A DNA stretch of 64,000 nt from G965240365 sp965240365 (GCA_965240365.1 OZ251218.1:1302001-1366000), one strand, 5' to 3'. Positions 16,043 to 27,117 are shown, counted from the stretch's first letter. The notes: generated by a model not told the origin, from the sequence alone. Made by a program: numbers and translations.

Positions 16043-17716
16043 ATGGAAACGATGCGCCTGATACTCGTTGTCGCCTTGGCACTGGTCTCGATCATGATCT
16101 GGCAGGCCTGGCAGCAGGATTACGGCCGACCCGCGCCGGCGCCCGGCCCGGCTGCCGGGGCGGAGGCCGTGCCGGCCCCCGCCAGCCGGGACGACCTGCC
16201 GGATTTCAGAGGCGTTCCGCTGGATGAGGCCGCGGACGGGACCGCCGTGTTGCCGCCGCAACCCGGTTCGGGCGCCGCTTCCGCGGCGGCGGGCATCATA
16301 CGGGTAAGAACCGATGTGCTGGATCTCAGGATAAACCCCGAGGGCGGCGCCATCGAGTATCTGGCCCTGCCGGATTATCCGGTCTCGAAAAAGGAACCGG
16401 ATGCGCCCGTGGTCCTGCTAAAAAAGAGGCAATATGATGATTTCTATGTGGTCCAGGGCGGGCTGCTAAGCAAGGCCGCCGAGACGGCCAATCACAAGAC
16501 CCTGTTTAAATCCGAACGCAACGACTATGCCCTTGAAGGGCAGGACAGCCTCAGCGTGCCGCTGAGCTGGGAGTCCGAAGACGGGTTAAAGGTGATCAAG
16601 ACCTATACCTTTCACAGGGGCCGTTATGACGCCGATGTGCATTATGAGGTTATCAACGGCAGCCCCGCCGACTGGGCTGGCAGCGCCTACGCCCAGATCA
16701 ATCGCACCGAACCCAAAGATGACGGTTCCGCGTTTATCTATACCTATACCGGCACGGTGCTGTCTTCGCCCGAGAAGCGCTATGAAAAGATCGATTTTGC
16801 CGATATTCAGGAAGAAAGGCTGGCCGCCGACATCAAGAATGGCTGGGCGGCAATGTTGCAGCATTACTTTATCACCGCGCTGATACCGGATTCGGAGGAG
16901 GCGCAATATCATTATTACACCCTGAACCCGGACGACAGCTATGTGATCGGCGCCATCACCCCGGCCAGGGCCATCGCGGCCGGGCAACGGGACAGTTTCC
17001 GGCAGCGGCTCTATTTCGGCCCGAAGTTGCAGAAAGAACTGGAGCAGATTGCCGAGGGTCTGGAATTGACCGTGGACTACGGCATCTTCTGGTTTATCGC
17101 AAAACCCCTGTTCTGGGTGCTGGACCACATTCATACCTTTACCGATAACTGGGGCTGGTCGATCGTGCTGGTCACCCTGTTATTAAAACTGATCTTTTAT
17201 CACCTGTCCGCAGCCGGTTATCGTTCAATGGCAAACATGCGCAAGGTACAGCCGCGCCTGCTGTCGATCAGGGAGCGCTATAAAAACGACCGCGCCCGAC
17301 TCAATCAGGCCATGATGGCGCTCTATAAAGAGGAAAAGATCAATCCGCTCGGCGGCTGTTTTCCGATCCTGGTGCAGATACCGGTCTTTATCTCGCTTTA
17401 CTGGGTGTTGCTCGAAAGCGTGGAACTGAGACAGGCCGATTTCGTGTTATGGATCAATGACCTGTCCGCGCCCGATCCCTATTTTGTGCTGCCCCTGCTG
17501 ATGGGCGCGACCATGTTCATTCAGCAAAAACTGAACCCGGCGCCGATGGATCCGATTCAGCAGAAGGTCTTGTCGATATTGCCCGTTGTCTTCACGGTAT
17601 TTTTTGCCTTCTTTCCGTCCGGTCTGGTCTTGTATTGGGTGGTGAACAATATCCTTTCCATCGCCCAGCAATGGATGATCACGCGCACGATTGAGCGGGC
17701 CGCCGCCAAGGGCTGA
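16043..17716 (+). CDS. yidC: Membrane protein insertase YidC
   Basis: A 557-residue insertase of the long gram-negative type. An N-terminal transmembrane anchor (METMRLILVVALALVSIMIWQAW) leads into a large periplasmic beta-sandwich domain (about 60-330). The conserved insertase core follows: DYGIFWFIAKPLFWVLDHIHTF, then AAGYRSMANMRKVQPRL, NPLGGCFPILVQIPVFISLYWVL, and the C-terminal FPSGLVLYWVVNNILSIAQQW. It inserts inner-membrane proteins alone or with SecYEG. I chose the ATG at 16043; an in-frame start at 15995 would run into yidD. Confidence 0.96.
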   Translation: METMRLILVVALALVSIMIWQAWQQDYGRPAPAPGPAAGAEAVPAPASRDDLPDFRGVPLDEAADGTAVLPPQPGSGAASAAAGIIRVRTDVLDLRINPEGGAIEYLALPDYPVSKKEPDAPVVLLKKRQYDDFYVVQGGLLSKAAETANHKTLFKSERNDYALEGQDSLSVPLSWESEDGLKVIKTYTFHRGRYDADVHYEVINGSPADWAGSAYAQINRTEPKDDGSAFIYTYTGTVLSSPEKRYEKIDFADIQEERLAADIKNGWAAMLQHYFITALIPDSEEAQYHYYTLNPDDSYVIGAITPARAIAAGQRDSFRQRLYFGPKLQKELEQIAEGLELTVDYGIFWFIAKPLFWVLDHIHTFTDNWGWSIVLVTLLLKLIFYHLSAAGYRSMANMRKVQPRLLSIRERYKNDRARLNQAMMALYKEEKINPLGGCFPILVQIPVFISLYWVLLESVELRQADFVLWINDLSAPDPYFVLPLLMGATMFIQQKLNPAPMDPIQQKVLSILPVVFTVFFAFFPSGLVLYWVVNNILSIAQQWMITRTIERAAAKG

Positions 17717-17743
17717 ATTCAAGGGGTTCCGGCACGGCAGGCC

Positions 17744-19084
17744 ATGTCAGCGGACACGGACACAATCGCGGCCATAGCGACCCCGCCCGGTCAGGGTGGC
17801 CTGGGCGTTATCCGGGTCTCCGGCGGACAAAGCCGCCGTATATGCAGGGCATTGACCGGCCGCGTCCCGGCCCCGCGGACCGCCAGTTACGCCGCGCTAA
17901 AAACCAGGGCGGGCGAACTGATCGACCGCGGGATCGTGATCTATTTCAGGGGGCCGGCCTCTTATACCGGCGAAGATCTGCTCGAATGCCAGATCCATGG
18001 CAGCGGCATGTTGCTGGCCCTGCTGCTGGACGAGATCCTTTCCCTGGGCGCCAGGCCGGCCGGGCCGGGTGAATTCACCGAACGCGCCTTTCTGCGCGGC
18101 AAGCTGGATCTGATCCAGGCCGAGGCCGTGGCGGATGTTATCGCCAGCCAGTCAAAAAAGGCCGCGCTCGCGGCCATGCGCTCGCTGGACGGCGTATTTT
18201 CCGAACAGGTCAAATTGTTGAAGGCCCATATCCTGGCGGCGCTGGCCTCGGTGGAGGCGGCGCTGGATTTCCCGGACGAAGAAGACGTGAACGCCGAGCC
18301 GCCCCCGCTCAAAGCGCTGCTGGGCCAATGCCGGCTGGAACTAAATGAACTGCTGGCAAGGGCCGAGTCCGGCCGCGCCCTGCGGCAGACACCGGTCGTG
18401 GTCATCGCCGGGCCGGCCAATGCCGGCAAATCCTGTATTATGAACTATCTGTCGGGCCACGATGCGGCCATCGTTTCTGATATCCCGGGCACCACGCGCG
18501 ATACCGTCAGGGAACAGGTCGCGTTGGAGCAACAGGTCTTTACCCTGATCGACACGGCCGGCCTCAGACAGACCGCGGACGGGCTTGAACGGGAAGGCAT
18601 CAACCGCGCCAACAAGGCGATCGGCCAGGCCGATTTAACCCTGCTGGTATTTGCCGTGAACGAACCGGATGAGGCCTTGCTGAAACAGATGCAGGCCCGC
18701 ATTCCGGCGGCCAGGCGCCTGCTGGTCTGGAACAAGATCGATCTTTGCGAAGACGGGCGCGATCCCGCCGGCGAGGGCGAAGTTTATGTCTCCGCCAGGA
18801 CCGGCGCGGGCATGGATACGCTGCTCGGGCGTCTGCATGACAGACTGATCGGGGAACAGGATGTCGAGAACGTCGTGTTTGCGCGCGAGCGCCATATCAA
18901 GGCATTGAATTCGATCAACACCTTGCTGGACCAGACCACGGCTCGCCTTTCAGCGGGCGAGGGTCTGGAGATCGTGGCCGAGCGGCTCAGACAACTCTTG
19001 CAGGGCTTTGACGGCATCCTCGGAAAGACCACGCCGGATGCCGTTCTGAGCGAGATCTTCTCGCGCTTTTGTATCGGCAAATAG
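17744..19084 (+). CDS. mnmE: tRNA uridine-5-carboxymethylaminomethyl modification GTPase MnmE
   Basis: A 446-residue GTPase that, with MnmG, modifies the wobble uridine of several tRNAs. The N-terminal formyl-THF-binding domain begins DTIAAIATPPGQGGLGVIRVSG. The G domain has G1 GPANAGKSC, G2/G3 GTTRDTVRE and DTAGLRQT, and NKID. The C-terminal FCIGK is the conserved CxGK motif. The GTP-dependent dimerisation makes it K+-sensitive in known homologues. It follows yidC after 27 bases. Its end overlaps the next reading frame only if an upstream start is used. Confidence 0.96.
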   Translation: MSADTDTIAAIATPPGQGGLGVIRVSGGQSRRICRALTGRVPAPRTASYAALKTRAGELIDRGIVIYFRGPASYTGEDLLECQIHGSGMLLALLLDEILSLGARPAGPGEFTERAFLRGKLDLIQAEAVADVIASQSKKAALAAMRSLDGVFSEQVKLLKAHILAALASVEAALDFPDEEDVNAEPPPLKALLGQCRLELNELLARAESGRALRQTPVVVIAGPANAGKSCIMNYLSGHDAAIVSDIPGTTRDTVREQVALEQQVFTLIDTAGLRQTADGLEREGINRANKAIGQADLTLLVFAVNEPDEALLKQMQARIPAARRLLVWNKIDLCEDGRDPAGEGEVYVSARTGAGMDTLLGRLHDRLIGEQDVENVVFARERHIKALNSINTLLDQTTARLSAGEGLEIVAERLRQLLQGFDGILGKTTPDAVLSEIFSRFCIGK

Positions 19085-19092
19085 ACAAGACA

Positions 19093-19485
19093 GTGAGTAT
19101 TGAAATAGAAATATCGGTGGGGGAACTGCTCGACAAGATCACGATCCTGCAAATCAAGCTGGCGCGGATCAAGGCCCAGGACAAGCTGCGCAATATCCGA
19201 TATGAATTGCGGGTCTTGTCCCGAAAATGGCAGGCCTCCGCCTATGCCAGGGTTGATCTGGCGGCCGAGATCGCTTCCCTGAAAGAAGTGAACGAAAGGC
19301 TGTGGGAGATCGAGGACGCGATCAGGGACAAGGAAAGAAACTCAAGTTTTGATCAGGACTTTGTCGAACTGGCAAGATCGGTCTATTTCAATAATGATGA
19401 AAGGGCCAGGATAAAAAGGGCGATCAACTCAAAGACAGGCTCCGAACTGATCGAAGAAAAATCCTATTCCGGCTATGAAGCCTGA
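19093..19485 (+). CDS. DUF6165 family protein
   Basis: About 130 residues. The family pattern SIEIEISVGELLDKITILQIKLARI, then KLRNIRYELRVL and LKEVNERLWEIEDAIRDKE, is recognisable as DUF6165. It is a mostly helical, charged protein with coiled-coil tendency. Homologues often sit beside glycosyltransferases of the heptosyltransferase type, as here. The start is inferred as GTG at 19093, eight bases after the mnmE stop; an upstream ATG inside mnmE is possible. It overlaps the GT9 gene by 11 bases, so the pair is coupled. Function is unknown. Confidence 0.75.
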   Translation: MSIEIEISVGELLDKITILQIKLARIKAQDKLRNIRYELRVLSRKWQASAYARVDLAAEIASLKEVNERLWEIEDAIRDKERNSSFDQDFVELARSVYFNNDERARIKRAINSKTGSELIEEKSYSGYEA

Positions 19486-20389
19486 ACAAATACTGTTCAT
19501 CGGCCTCAGCAATGTCGGCGATGTGGTCATGTGTTCGCCGGTCTTGCAGTCCCTGCATACGCTGTATCCCGCCGCGGTATTTGATGTGGTGGCCGACAGC
19601 AAGTCCAGAAACCTCTACGAATGCGCGCCCTTCATCAGGGCCATCCATATCAAGCGCAAGAATGGCCTGTTGCGCGGCGCCCCGGCGCTGATCGGGAAGC
19701 TCTGGCGGACACGGTATGACCTGATCGTTGACCTCAGGACCGACGGCCTCGCCTATATGCTCAGGGGCAAGAGAAAATACACCAAATGGAACCGCAGGAG
19801 CTACGGCCAGCACGCGGTTGAAGAACTGCTCGGGGTCATCGCCGGCCTGCACGGGGACCGGCCCGTTCCCCCTGTCCGGGTCTGGCTTGGCGATCAGCAG
19901 CGCCGCGCCGCGCGGCGGCAACTGGCTGGTTTTAAGGATGGAAAACTGCTGGCCCTGGGCGTGGGTTCGGCGCTCAATCCGCCCAAAAGCTGGCCGGAAG
20001 AAAGGTTTATTGAATTATGTCGCTTGCGGCGCGATGATTTTGCCGGCGTCATCTTTCTGGGCAATGCCGGGGAGCGGGCGCGCACAGAAAGGGTGATCCG
20101 GGGCCTCGACCTGCCCTGTATTGATACGCTCGGCAATAGTCTGCTGGAAGCCGCCGCGCTGCTGGAGCGGGCCTTTGTCTATGTCGGCCCCGACTCCGGG
20201 CTGGGGCATATCGCCGCGGCCGTGGGCACGCCGACCATAACCCTGTTTGGCCCCCTGAATCCCGCGCGTTATCGGCCCTGGGGTGAAAAATCGCAGTTTG
20301 CGGTCGGCAAAGACAGGGATGCCGGGAATATTCCGGTGGCAGAGGTCAACGCCCTGATCGACAGGCTGTTGCCGGTCGAATCTGATTGA
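19475..20389 (+). CDS. Glycosyltransferase family 9 (heptosyltransferase-like)
   Basis: A 304-residue GT-B enzyme related to ADP-heptose:LPS heptosyltransferases. The N-terminus ILFIGLSNVGDVVMCSPVLQSL and the C-terminal donor-binding signature YVGPDSGLGHIAAAVGTPTITLFGP (about 237-261) are diagnostic for GT9. It probably adds a sugar to LPS core or another surface glycan; the exact sugar and acceptor cannot be told. It is about 40 residues shorter than WaaC/WaaF. It is coupled to the DUF6165 gene upstream, and no other LPS gene is near. Confidence 0.85.
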   Translation: MKPEQILFIGLSNVGDVVMCSPVLQSLHTLYPAAVFDVVADSKSRNLYECAPFIRAIHIKRKNGLLRGAPALIGKLWRTRYDLIVDLRTDGLAYMLRGKRKYTKWNRRSYGQHAVEELLGVIAGLHGDRPVPPVRVWLGDQQRRAARRQLAGFKDGKLLALGVGSALNPPKSWPEERFIELCRLRRDDFAGVIFLGNAGERARTERVIRGLDLPCIDTLGNSLLEAAALLERAFVYVGPDSGLGHIAAAVGTPTITLFGPLNPARYRPWGEKSQFAVGKDRDAGNIPVAEVNALIDRLLPVESD

Positions 20390-20410
20390 TGTGAATATGA
20401 TCTATATCTG

Positions 20411-20561
20411 TGGCCGCCCGGCACAACGCGGATTCACCTTTCGAATGAATATCGACAATCTTCTTAACGAGAACTATTGGAACACTTGCACAAGCTTCGA
20501 CAACATTCTTTTCTTAGGCGAACCCAGAAGCATAAATTTGTCATTCGCCGTGGATTTCTAA
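20411..20561 (+). pseudogene. C-terminal fragment of a TonB-dependent receptor
   Basis: Frame reading from about 20411 to the stop at 20559-20561 gives about 50 residues. They include FRMNIDNLLNENYW and EPRSINLSFAVDF, the last two beta-strands of a TonB-dependent receptor ending in the usual aromatic residue. It parallels the end of the intact receptor at 23700-23817; the final stretch is nearly identical in DNA (about 24 identical bases around AAGCATAAATTTG). No start or plug domain exists, so this is a relic of a deleted or recombined receptor gene. Confidence 0.8.
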
Positions 20562-20570
20562 CTCCTGTTT

Positions 20571-20612
20571 CCTCCGCCGTCATTCCAGCGAAAGCTGGAA
20601 TGACGGCGGAGG
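20571..20612. repeat. Perfect REP-like palindrome
   Basis: CCTCCGCCGTCATTCCAGC, three loop bases, then its exact complement. It belongs to the genome's common palindrome family (CATTCC-GCGAAAGC-GGAATC) and lies between the receptor fragment and the phasin-like gene, where it could also stabilise or stop transcripts. Confidence 0.75.
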
Positions 20613-20687
20613 TGGAATCTGCGGATTAACCGGGACAATGTCATACTGACTCGCAAATAACTGTCTCAATCAGTACCCTGGCTCCTC

Positions 20688-21188
20688 ATGGCAACAGAAA
20701 CCGCCATATTCGACATCCACGGCTTCGTCAAGCGCCTGACCAACGCCGGCATGCCCGAGCCCCAGGCCGAAGAACAATCCCGCCTGATCCAGGAACGCCT
20801 CGCCACCAAACAAGACCTCAAGCTATTGAGCGATGCCCGCGAACGCCACATTAAGCAACTGGAAGTAACCATCAAGGCAGTCGAAGCTGGCCTGAAACGC
20901 GACCTTGATAAAAAGGAGTTGAACGACCTGACCCTGAAGAGCATTGAGGCCATTGCGGCCGTGCATGTCAAATCGATTCAGGAAAATGCCAGGGCCAGCA
21001 TGGAGGCGCTGAAGGCGAGCACGGACATCAAGGACTTTGAAACCCTGCAAAGCTACCTGGAAGAACAGGGCAAGGTGGCGCAGAACGTCTCAAAAGCGGC
21101 TATGGAAGACGCTCAGGAAATCGCCAAATTGAGCGAGACCTATGCCAACGATGTCAAGGATCTGATTAGTAAATCGATACTGACCTGA
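20688..21188 (+). CDS. DUF1640/CCDC90-like and phasin fusion protein
   Basis: A 166-residue helical protein that joins two families. Residues about 7-52 (FDIHGFVKRLTNAGMPEPQ and LIQERLATKQDLKLL) match the DUF1640/CCDC90 coiled-coil head. Residues about 78-162 (SIEAIAAVHVKSIQENARASMEAL, DFETLQSYLEEQGKVAQNVS and SETYANDVKDL) match phasins. Phasins coat polyhydroxyalkanoate granules. The combined protein may anchor or oligomerise on granules, but that is inference: no PHA synthase is in the window. A strong terminator follows, so it is a single-gene unit. The two-family reading is from pattern recognition only. Confidence 0.7.
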   Translation: MATETAIFDIHGFVKRLTNAGMPEPQAEEQSRLIQERLATKQDLKLLSDARERHIKQLEVTIKAVEAGLKRDLDKKELNDLTLKSIEAIAAVHVKSIQENARASMEALKASTDIKDFETLQSYLEEQGKVAQNVSKAAMEDAQEIAKLSETYANDVKDLISKSILT

Positions 21189-21211
21189 GCCGGCAAGGAT
21201 AAAACCGGACG

Positions 21212-21240
21212 AAAACCGCCCCCCGAGGGCGGTTTTTTTT
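21212..21240 (+). terminator. Rho-independent terminator after the phasin-like gene
   Basis: AAAACCGCCC pairs with GGGCGGTTTT around a 5-base loop and is followed by eight T. Confidence 0.92.
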
Positions 21241-21292
21241 GCCTTTTTGTCGCTGACTTTGAAGATTGCCGGGATGTGTCTATTCTTTCTAT

Positions 21293-21430
21293 TGTCATTC
21301 CAGCGAAAGCTCGCCTGCATGGATGCAGGTGGTAGAGCGGCGTCAGGAACAGGCCGCCGAGGAATCCAGTGGTTTATAAAATCCATTCCCGCGCCTGTGG
21401 GAATGACAATGAAAGAGGCATTCGGGTTGG
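21293..21430. repeat. REP-like palindromic repeat block
   Basis: Contains the half-palindromes CATTCCAGCGAAAGC and GGAATCCAGTGG with about 50 bases of a variant (GGTGGTAGAGCGGCGTC) between them, then CCTGTGGGAATGACAATG. The same variant spacer appears at 41670-41700. No gene is seen between the terminator and the receptor start except this block. Confidence 0.65.
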
Positions 21431-21491
21431 CAGGCCGGAATGACGGATTCTTGAATATTAAAAATAATTTCAGATTTTTATAAAAATAAAC

Positions 21492-21510
21492 TTGCGAATC
21501 ATTCATGCTA
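21492..21510 (+). promoter_or_regulatory. Possible Fur box before the siderophore receptor
   Basis: TTGCGAATCATTCATGCTA resembles a degenerate Fur site and lies about 50 bases before the receptor ATG. Only similarity supports this; no promoter boxes were confirmed. Confidence 0.3.
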
Positions 21511-21561
21511 CGTCTAAACTAGGGTTTTCCAATTAACCAAAGACACATAAGGACTTCCCAA

Positions 21562-23817
<2,256 letters not shown>

Positions 23818-24147
23818 GGCCGGCCTGCCTTCCCCCTTTCCCTCCTCCCCAACCCTCCCCCCGCCGGGGGGAGGGAGAGTGCAACTCTGCTCCTTTCCAG
23901 CAGGGAGTCAGGGCAGGTGCAGCCTTGCTCCTCCCCCCAGCGGGGGGAGGCTGGGAGGGGGGCCGGGATGTTGCGTGGATTTCGGTGTTTGTTCTTGTAG
24001 AGATGACGGATTTGTCATTCCCGCAGGGCCCTGCCTGTCGCAGGTCGCCGCATACAGGACATCCTGTCCATAAATGACGACGGGGTGTTGTTTTGGCTTT
24101 CCGTTATCCTGTCTGCCTGCTACGGGCAGGGCTTTAGCAGAAATGCA
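23818..24147. repeat. Gene-free region with GC palindromes
   Basis: Two strong C/G palindromes, CCCTCCCCCCGCCGGGGGGA at 23853-23875 (shown partly) and CCTCCCCCC-AGC-GGGGGGAGG at 23930-23950, lie just after the receptor stop. They may act as terminators or are members of another repeat family. The rest (about 23990-24147) is REP-like sequence that leads into a B element. I see no gene. Confidence 0.6.
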
Positions 24148-24246
24148 GGGTCACCTCATCTAAAATAAGGCTCAGGTATCCTGGCCACGGTATCGTTAGT
24201 ATCGCTCATATCCCCCGCTATGTTAGAAATTTAGATGAGGTGACCC
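24148..24246 (-). mobile_element. 99-bp MITE-like element, copy B2
   Basis: Ends GGGTCACCTCATCTAAAA and TTTAGATGAGGTGACCC are exact inverted repeats. The interior is the reverse complement of copy B1. It lies 61 bases before proA and may carry or disturb its promoter. Confidence 0.85.
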
Positions 24247-24307
24247 GGCCGGCCGGGCCTGACTTGATCAGACTTTCCTTAGTGTTGATAATGCCAAAGT
24301 GATGACG

Positions 24308-25564
24308 ATGGACATAAAGAAATACATGCGGGAGACCGGGCAGGCGGCCAGGGCGGCGGCGGCCTTGATGGCGCGCGCCGGCAGCGCCCGTAAAAACCGG
24401 GCGCTGGGCCTGATTGCGGCCAATATCCGTAAGCAACAGGCCACGCTCGGCGAGGCCAACGCCGCCGATATCAGGGCCGCCACGGAAAACGGGCTGGCTT
24501 CGGCTCTTATCGATCGGCTGGCGCTGACCGGGGCGCGCATTGAGGCCATGGCCGAGGGTCTTGAACAGATCGCGGGTCTGGCCGACCCGGTCGGGGCCAT
24601 CAGCGGGCTGGCCATGCGTCCCAACGGCCTGCAAATCGGCCAGATGCGGGCGCCCCTGGGGGTGGTTGGCGTTATTTATGAATCCCGCCCCAATGTCACG
24701 GCCGATGTCGCCGGCCTGTGTTTGAAATCCGGCAATGCGGCGATTCTGCGCGGCGGTTCGGAGGCGGCGCGGTCCAATCAGGCCATCGCCGGTTGTATCC
24801 GGGCCGGCCTGGCCGAGGCCGAATTGCCGGCCGCGGCCGTCCAGGTGCTCGCCACGACCGACCGGGCCGCCGTGGGCGAATTGCTGCGGCTGCCGGAATA
24901 TGTGGATGTGATCATCCCGCGCGGCGGCAAGGGGCTGATTGAACGCATCAGCAAAGAGGCCCGGATGCCGGTGATCAAGCATCTGGACGGCATCTGCCAT
25001 GTTTATATTGACGCCGCCGCCGATATTGAGAAGGCCGTAAAGATCGCCTATAACGCCAAGACGCAACGCTACGGCACTTGCAACACCATGGAAACCCTGC
25101 TGGTCTCCGAGGCGGTGGCCGGGGTCGTGCTGGACCGGCTCATGCCCTTATACCGCGAGGCCGGGGTGGAGACGCGCGGCTGCGCGGCCTCGGCGCGGCT
25201 TTATGCCGATATCAAGCCGGCCACGGCGGAGGATTATGCGAGCGAATATCTGGCGCCGATCCTGTCCTTGAAGATCGTTGCCGATGTTGACGAGGCCATG
25301 CGGCATATCGACCGCTATGGCTCGCGCCATACCGATGCGATCGTGACGGAGAACCTTGCCACGGCCTGGCGATTCCTGCGCGAAGTCGATTCCAGTTCGG
25401 TGATGGTCAATGCCTCGACCCGTTTTGCCGATGGCTTTGAATACGGGCTGGGCGCGGAGGTCGGCATCAGCACGGACAAGTTCCACGCGCGCGGCCCGGT
25501 GGGGCTGGAAGGCTTGACCTCGCAGAAATATATTGTCCTGGGAGACGGGCAGATACGCACCTGA
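24308..25564 (+). CDS. proA: Gamma-glutamyl phosphate reductase
   Basis: A 418-residue aldehyde-dehydrogenase-like enzyme that reduces gamma-glutamyl phosphate to glutamate-5-semialdehyde with NADPH in proline synthesis. The catalytic Cys is C258 in QRYGTCNTMETLLV. The signatures GVIYESRPNVTADVAGLCLKSGNA and VMVNASTRFADGFEYGLGAEVGIS are intact. I prefer the ATG at 24308 (MDIKKYM), the usual family start; in-frame GTG 24299 and ATG 24302 also exist. It starts the plus-strand run proA-nadD-rsfS-rlmH. Confidence 0.95.
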   Translation: MDIKKYMRETGQAARAAAALMARAGSARKNRALGLIAANIRKQQATLGEANAADIRAATENGLASALIDRLALTGARIEAMAEGLEQIAGLADPVGAISGLAMRPNGLQIGQMRAPLGVVGVIYESRPNVTADVAGLCLKSGNAAILRGGSEAARSNQAIAGCIRAGLAEAELPAAAVQVLATTDRAAVGELLRLPEYVDVIIPRGGKGLIERISKEARMPVIKHLDGICHVYIDAAADIEKAVKIAYNAKTQRYGTCNTMETLLVSEAVAGVVLDRLMPLYREAGVETRGCAASARLYADIKPATAEDYASEYLAPILSLKIVADVDEAMRHIDRYGSRHTDAIVTENLATAWRFLREVDSSSVMVNASTRFADGFEYGLGAEVGISTDKFHARGPVGLEGLTSQKYIVLGDGQIRT

Positions 25565-25636
25565 ATCTTGCCAGCCGGTTTGATCCCGGGCCGGACTTCC
25601 AGCATAATCGCGTTTAATGCTATTGCCCTCAAATAA

Positions 25637-26281
25637 ATGCGCAAGATAGGTATCCTGGGCGGCGCCTTTGACCCCATCCACAACGGCCATCTCGGTTTGG
25701 CGCTGGCGGCCCTGGACCAACTGAATCTGGATCAGGCGCGGCTCGTGCCGGTCAACATCCCGCCTCATCGCAACAAGCCTCTGGCCGCAAACCATCACCG
25801 CAGAAATATGATCGAACTGGCGCTGGCCGGTCAGGCGCGGCTGCGTCTGGATGCCAGAGAACTTGAGCGCGGCGCGACCTCTTATACGATCGACACCCTG
25901 CAATCATTAAGACAGGAATTTGCCGAATGCTCGCTCTGCCTGCTGCTGGGCCGGGATGCCTTTAATAAACTCGATAGCTGGAAAGACCACGATCAACTTC
26001 TGCATTATGCGCATATCGCCGTTGCCGGCCGTCCCGGCGCGGCCGTCAATAATCTATCCGCCGGACTGAGGGACTGGGCCGAATATCATCGCGCCGCTGA
26101 CCCGGCCTTGATGGAGCAGAAAAAAAACGGCGCGCTGTTTTTTATCGACATGCCCGAACTGGATATTTCCTCAAGCGGGTTTCGGCGGGGTTACCCGGCA
26201 GACGCCGGGGGCGGGCAACTCCTGCCCGCCGCCACGCTGCGCTACATCAGGCAAAATAAACTCTATCTGCGCACGGCATGA
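25637..26281 (+). CDS. nadD: Nicotinate-nucleotide adenylyltransferase
   Basis: A 214-residue NadD that transfers AMP from ATP to nicotinic acid mononucleotide in NAD synthesis. The nucleotidyltransferase HxGH motif is in GGAFDPIHNGHLGLALAAL. PVNIPPHR and LLGRDAFNKLDSWKDHDQL are standard. The second motif ISSSGFRRG replaces the usual ISSTxIR, a mild deviation. The stop overlaps the rsfS start by four bases (ATGA). Confidence 0.94.
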   Translation: MRKIGILGGAFDPIHNGHLGLALAALDQLNLDQARLVPVNIPPHRNKPLAANHHRRNMIELALAGQARLRLDARELERGATSYTIDTLQSLRQEFAECSLCLLLGRDAFNKLDSWKDHDQLLHYAHIAVAGRPGAAVNNLSAGLRDWAEYHRAADPALMEQKKNGALFFIDMPELDISSSGFRRGYPADAGGGQLLPAATLRYIRQNKLYLRTA

Positions 26282-26622
26282 CTGACAAGGCGCTGATCGA
26301 CATTGTCATAGAGACCCTGAATGAGGCGAGCGCGCTTGATATTAGCGTGTTTGATGTCAGCAAGCTCACCAGCATCGCCGATTATATGATTATCGCCAGC
26401 GGCCGTTCCGGCCGGCAGGTCAATGCCATTGCCGACAAGCTGGCGCTGGCCGCCAGGCAAAATGAGCAACCGCCGCTCGGGATAGAGGGGAAAAACCAGG
26501 GAGAATGGGTGCTGGTTGACCTGGGCGATATTATCGTCCATATCATGCAGCCGGAGACCCGCGAATATTATCAACTGGAAAAACTGTGGGATATCGAAGC
26601 GGGCCAGGCCGGCACGGTTTAG
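26278..26622 (+). CDS. rsfS: Ribosome silencing factor RsfS
   Basis: A 114-residue RsfS, which binds ribosomal protein L14 and prevents subunit joining in stationary phase. Hallmarks are the DISVFDVSKLTSIADYMIIASGRSGRQVNAIADKL core (partly quoted: SIADYMIIASGRS), and GEWVLVDLGDIIVHIMQPETREYYQLEKLW. The nadD-rsfS-rlmH order is conserved in many proteobacteria and the spacing here (overlap before, three bases after) shows one operon. Confidence 0.95.
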   Translation: MTDKALIDIVIETLNEASALDISVFDVSKLTSIADYMIIASGRSGRQVNAIADKLALAARQNEQPPLGIEGKNQGEWVLVDLGDIIVHIMQPETREYYQLEKLWDIEAGQAGTV

Positions 26623-26625
26623 GGC

Positions 26626-27117
26626 GTGCGGATTGATCTGCTCGCTGTGGGCAAGCGCCTGCCGGCCTGGATAGACACGGCCGTGCGGGATTACGCCCGG
26701 CGTCTGCCGCAAACCATCCGCTTCCGGCTGATTGAAATCAGCCCGGCCCGCAGGACTAAAAATGGCCAGGCCGGGCATTACAGGCAAACAGAGCAGGCTC
26801 ATATCGAGGCGGCGCTGCCGGGCGACAGCCTGATCATTGCCTTTGATGAGGCCGGCAAAACCATCAGCAGCACGGGGCTTGCGGCCGAGTTGCAGACCTG
26901 GCAGGCGCAGAATCGCCCGATCAGCCTGATCATCGGCGGCGCCGATGGCCTCAGTGCAGACTTGAAAGGCCGGGCCGATCAGGTCTGGTCACTCTCAAGG
27001 ATGACCCTGCCGCATGGCCTGGCCAGGGTTGTGGTGGTGGAACAGCTTTACCGGGCCGCCAGCATCAACCGGCGGCATCCCTACCACAGACAACGGGTCT
27101 CCGGTTGGAAGCTCTGA
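26626..27117 (+). CDS. rlmH: 23S rRNA (pseudouridine-1915-N3)-methyltransferase RlmH
   Basis: A 163-residue SPOUT methyltransferase that methylates pseudouridine 1915 of 23S rRNA. The SAM-binding knot GGADGLSADLKGRADQVWSLSRMTLPHGLAR (partly shown: LSRMTLPHGLAR) and the final HPYHR are family landmarks. The start is GTG (26626). Most RlmH proteins end about YHRE; here the C-terminus runs on as QRVSGWKL, whose last codons and TGA stop come from the adjacent five-stem repeat, so the normal end was replaced. Confidence 0.93.
   Translation: MRIDLLAVGKRLPAWIDTAVRDYARRLPQTIRFRLIEISPARRTKNGQAGHYRQTEQAHIEAALPGDSLIIAFDEAGKTISSTGLAAELQTWQAQNRPISLIIGGADGLSADLKGRADQVWSLSRMTLPHGLARVVVVEQLYRAASINRRHPYHRQRVSGWKL

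Noticed and set aside
24218..25066. 282-codon minus-strand frame opposite proA
   Set aside because: Antisense shadow; the other strand encodes the full ProA protein with its catalytic Cys.
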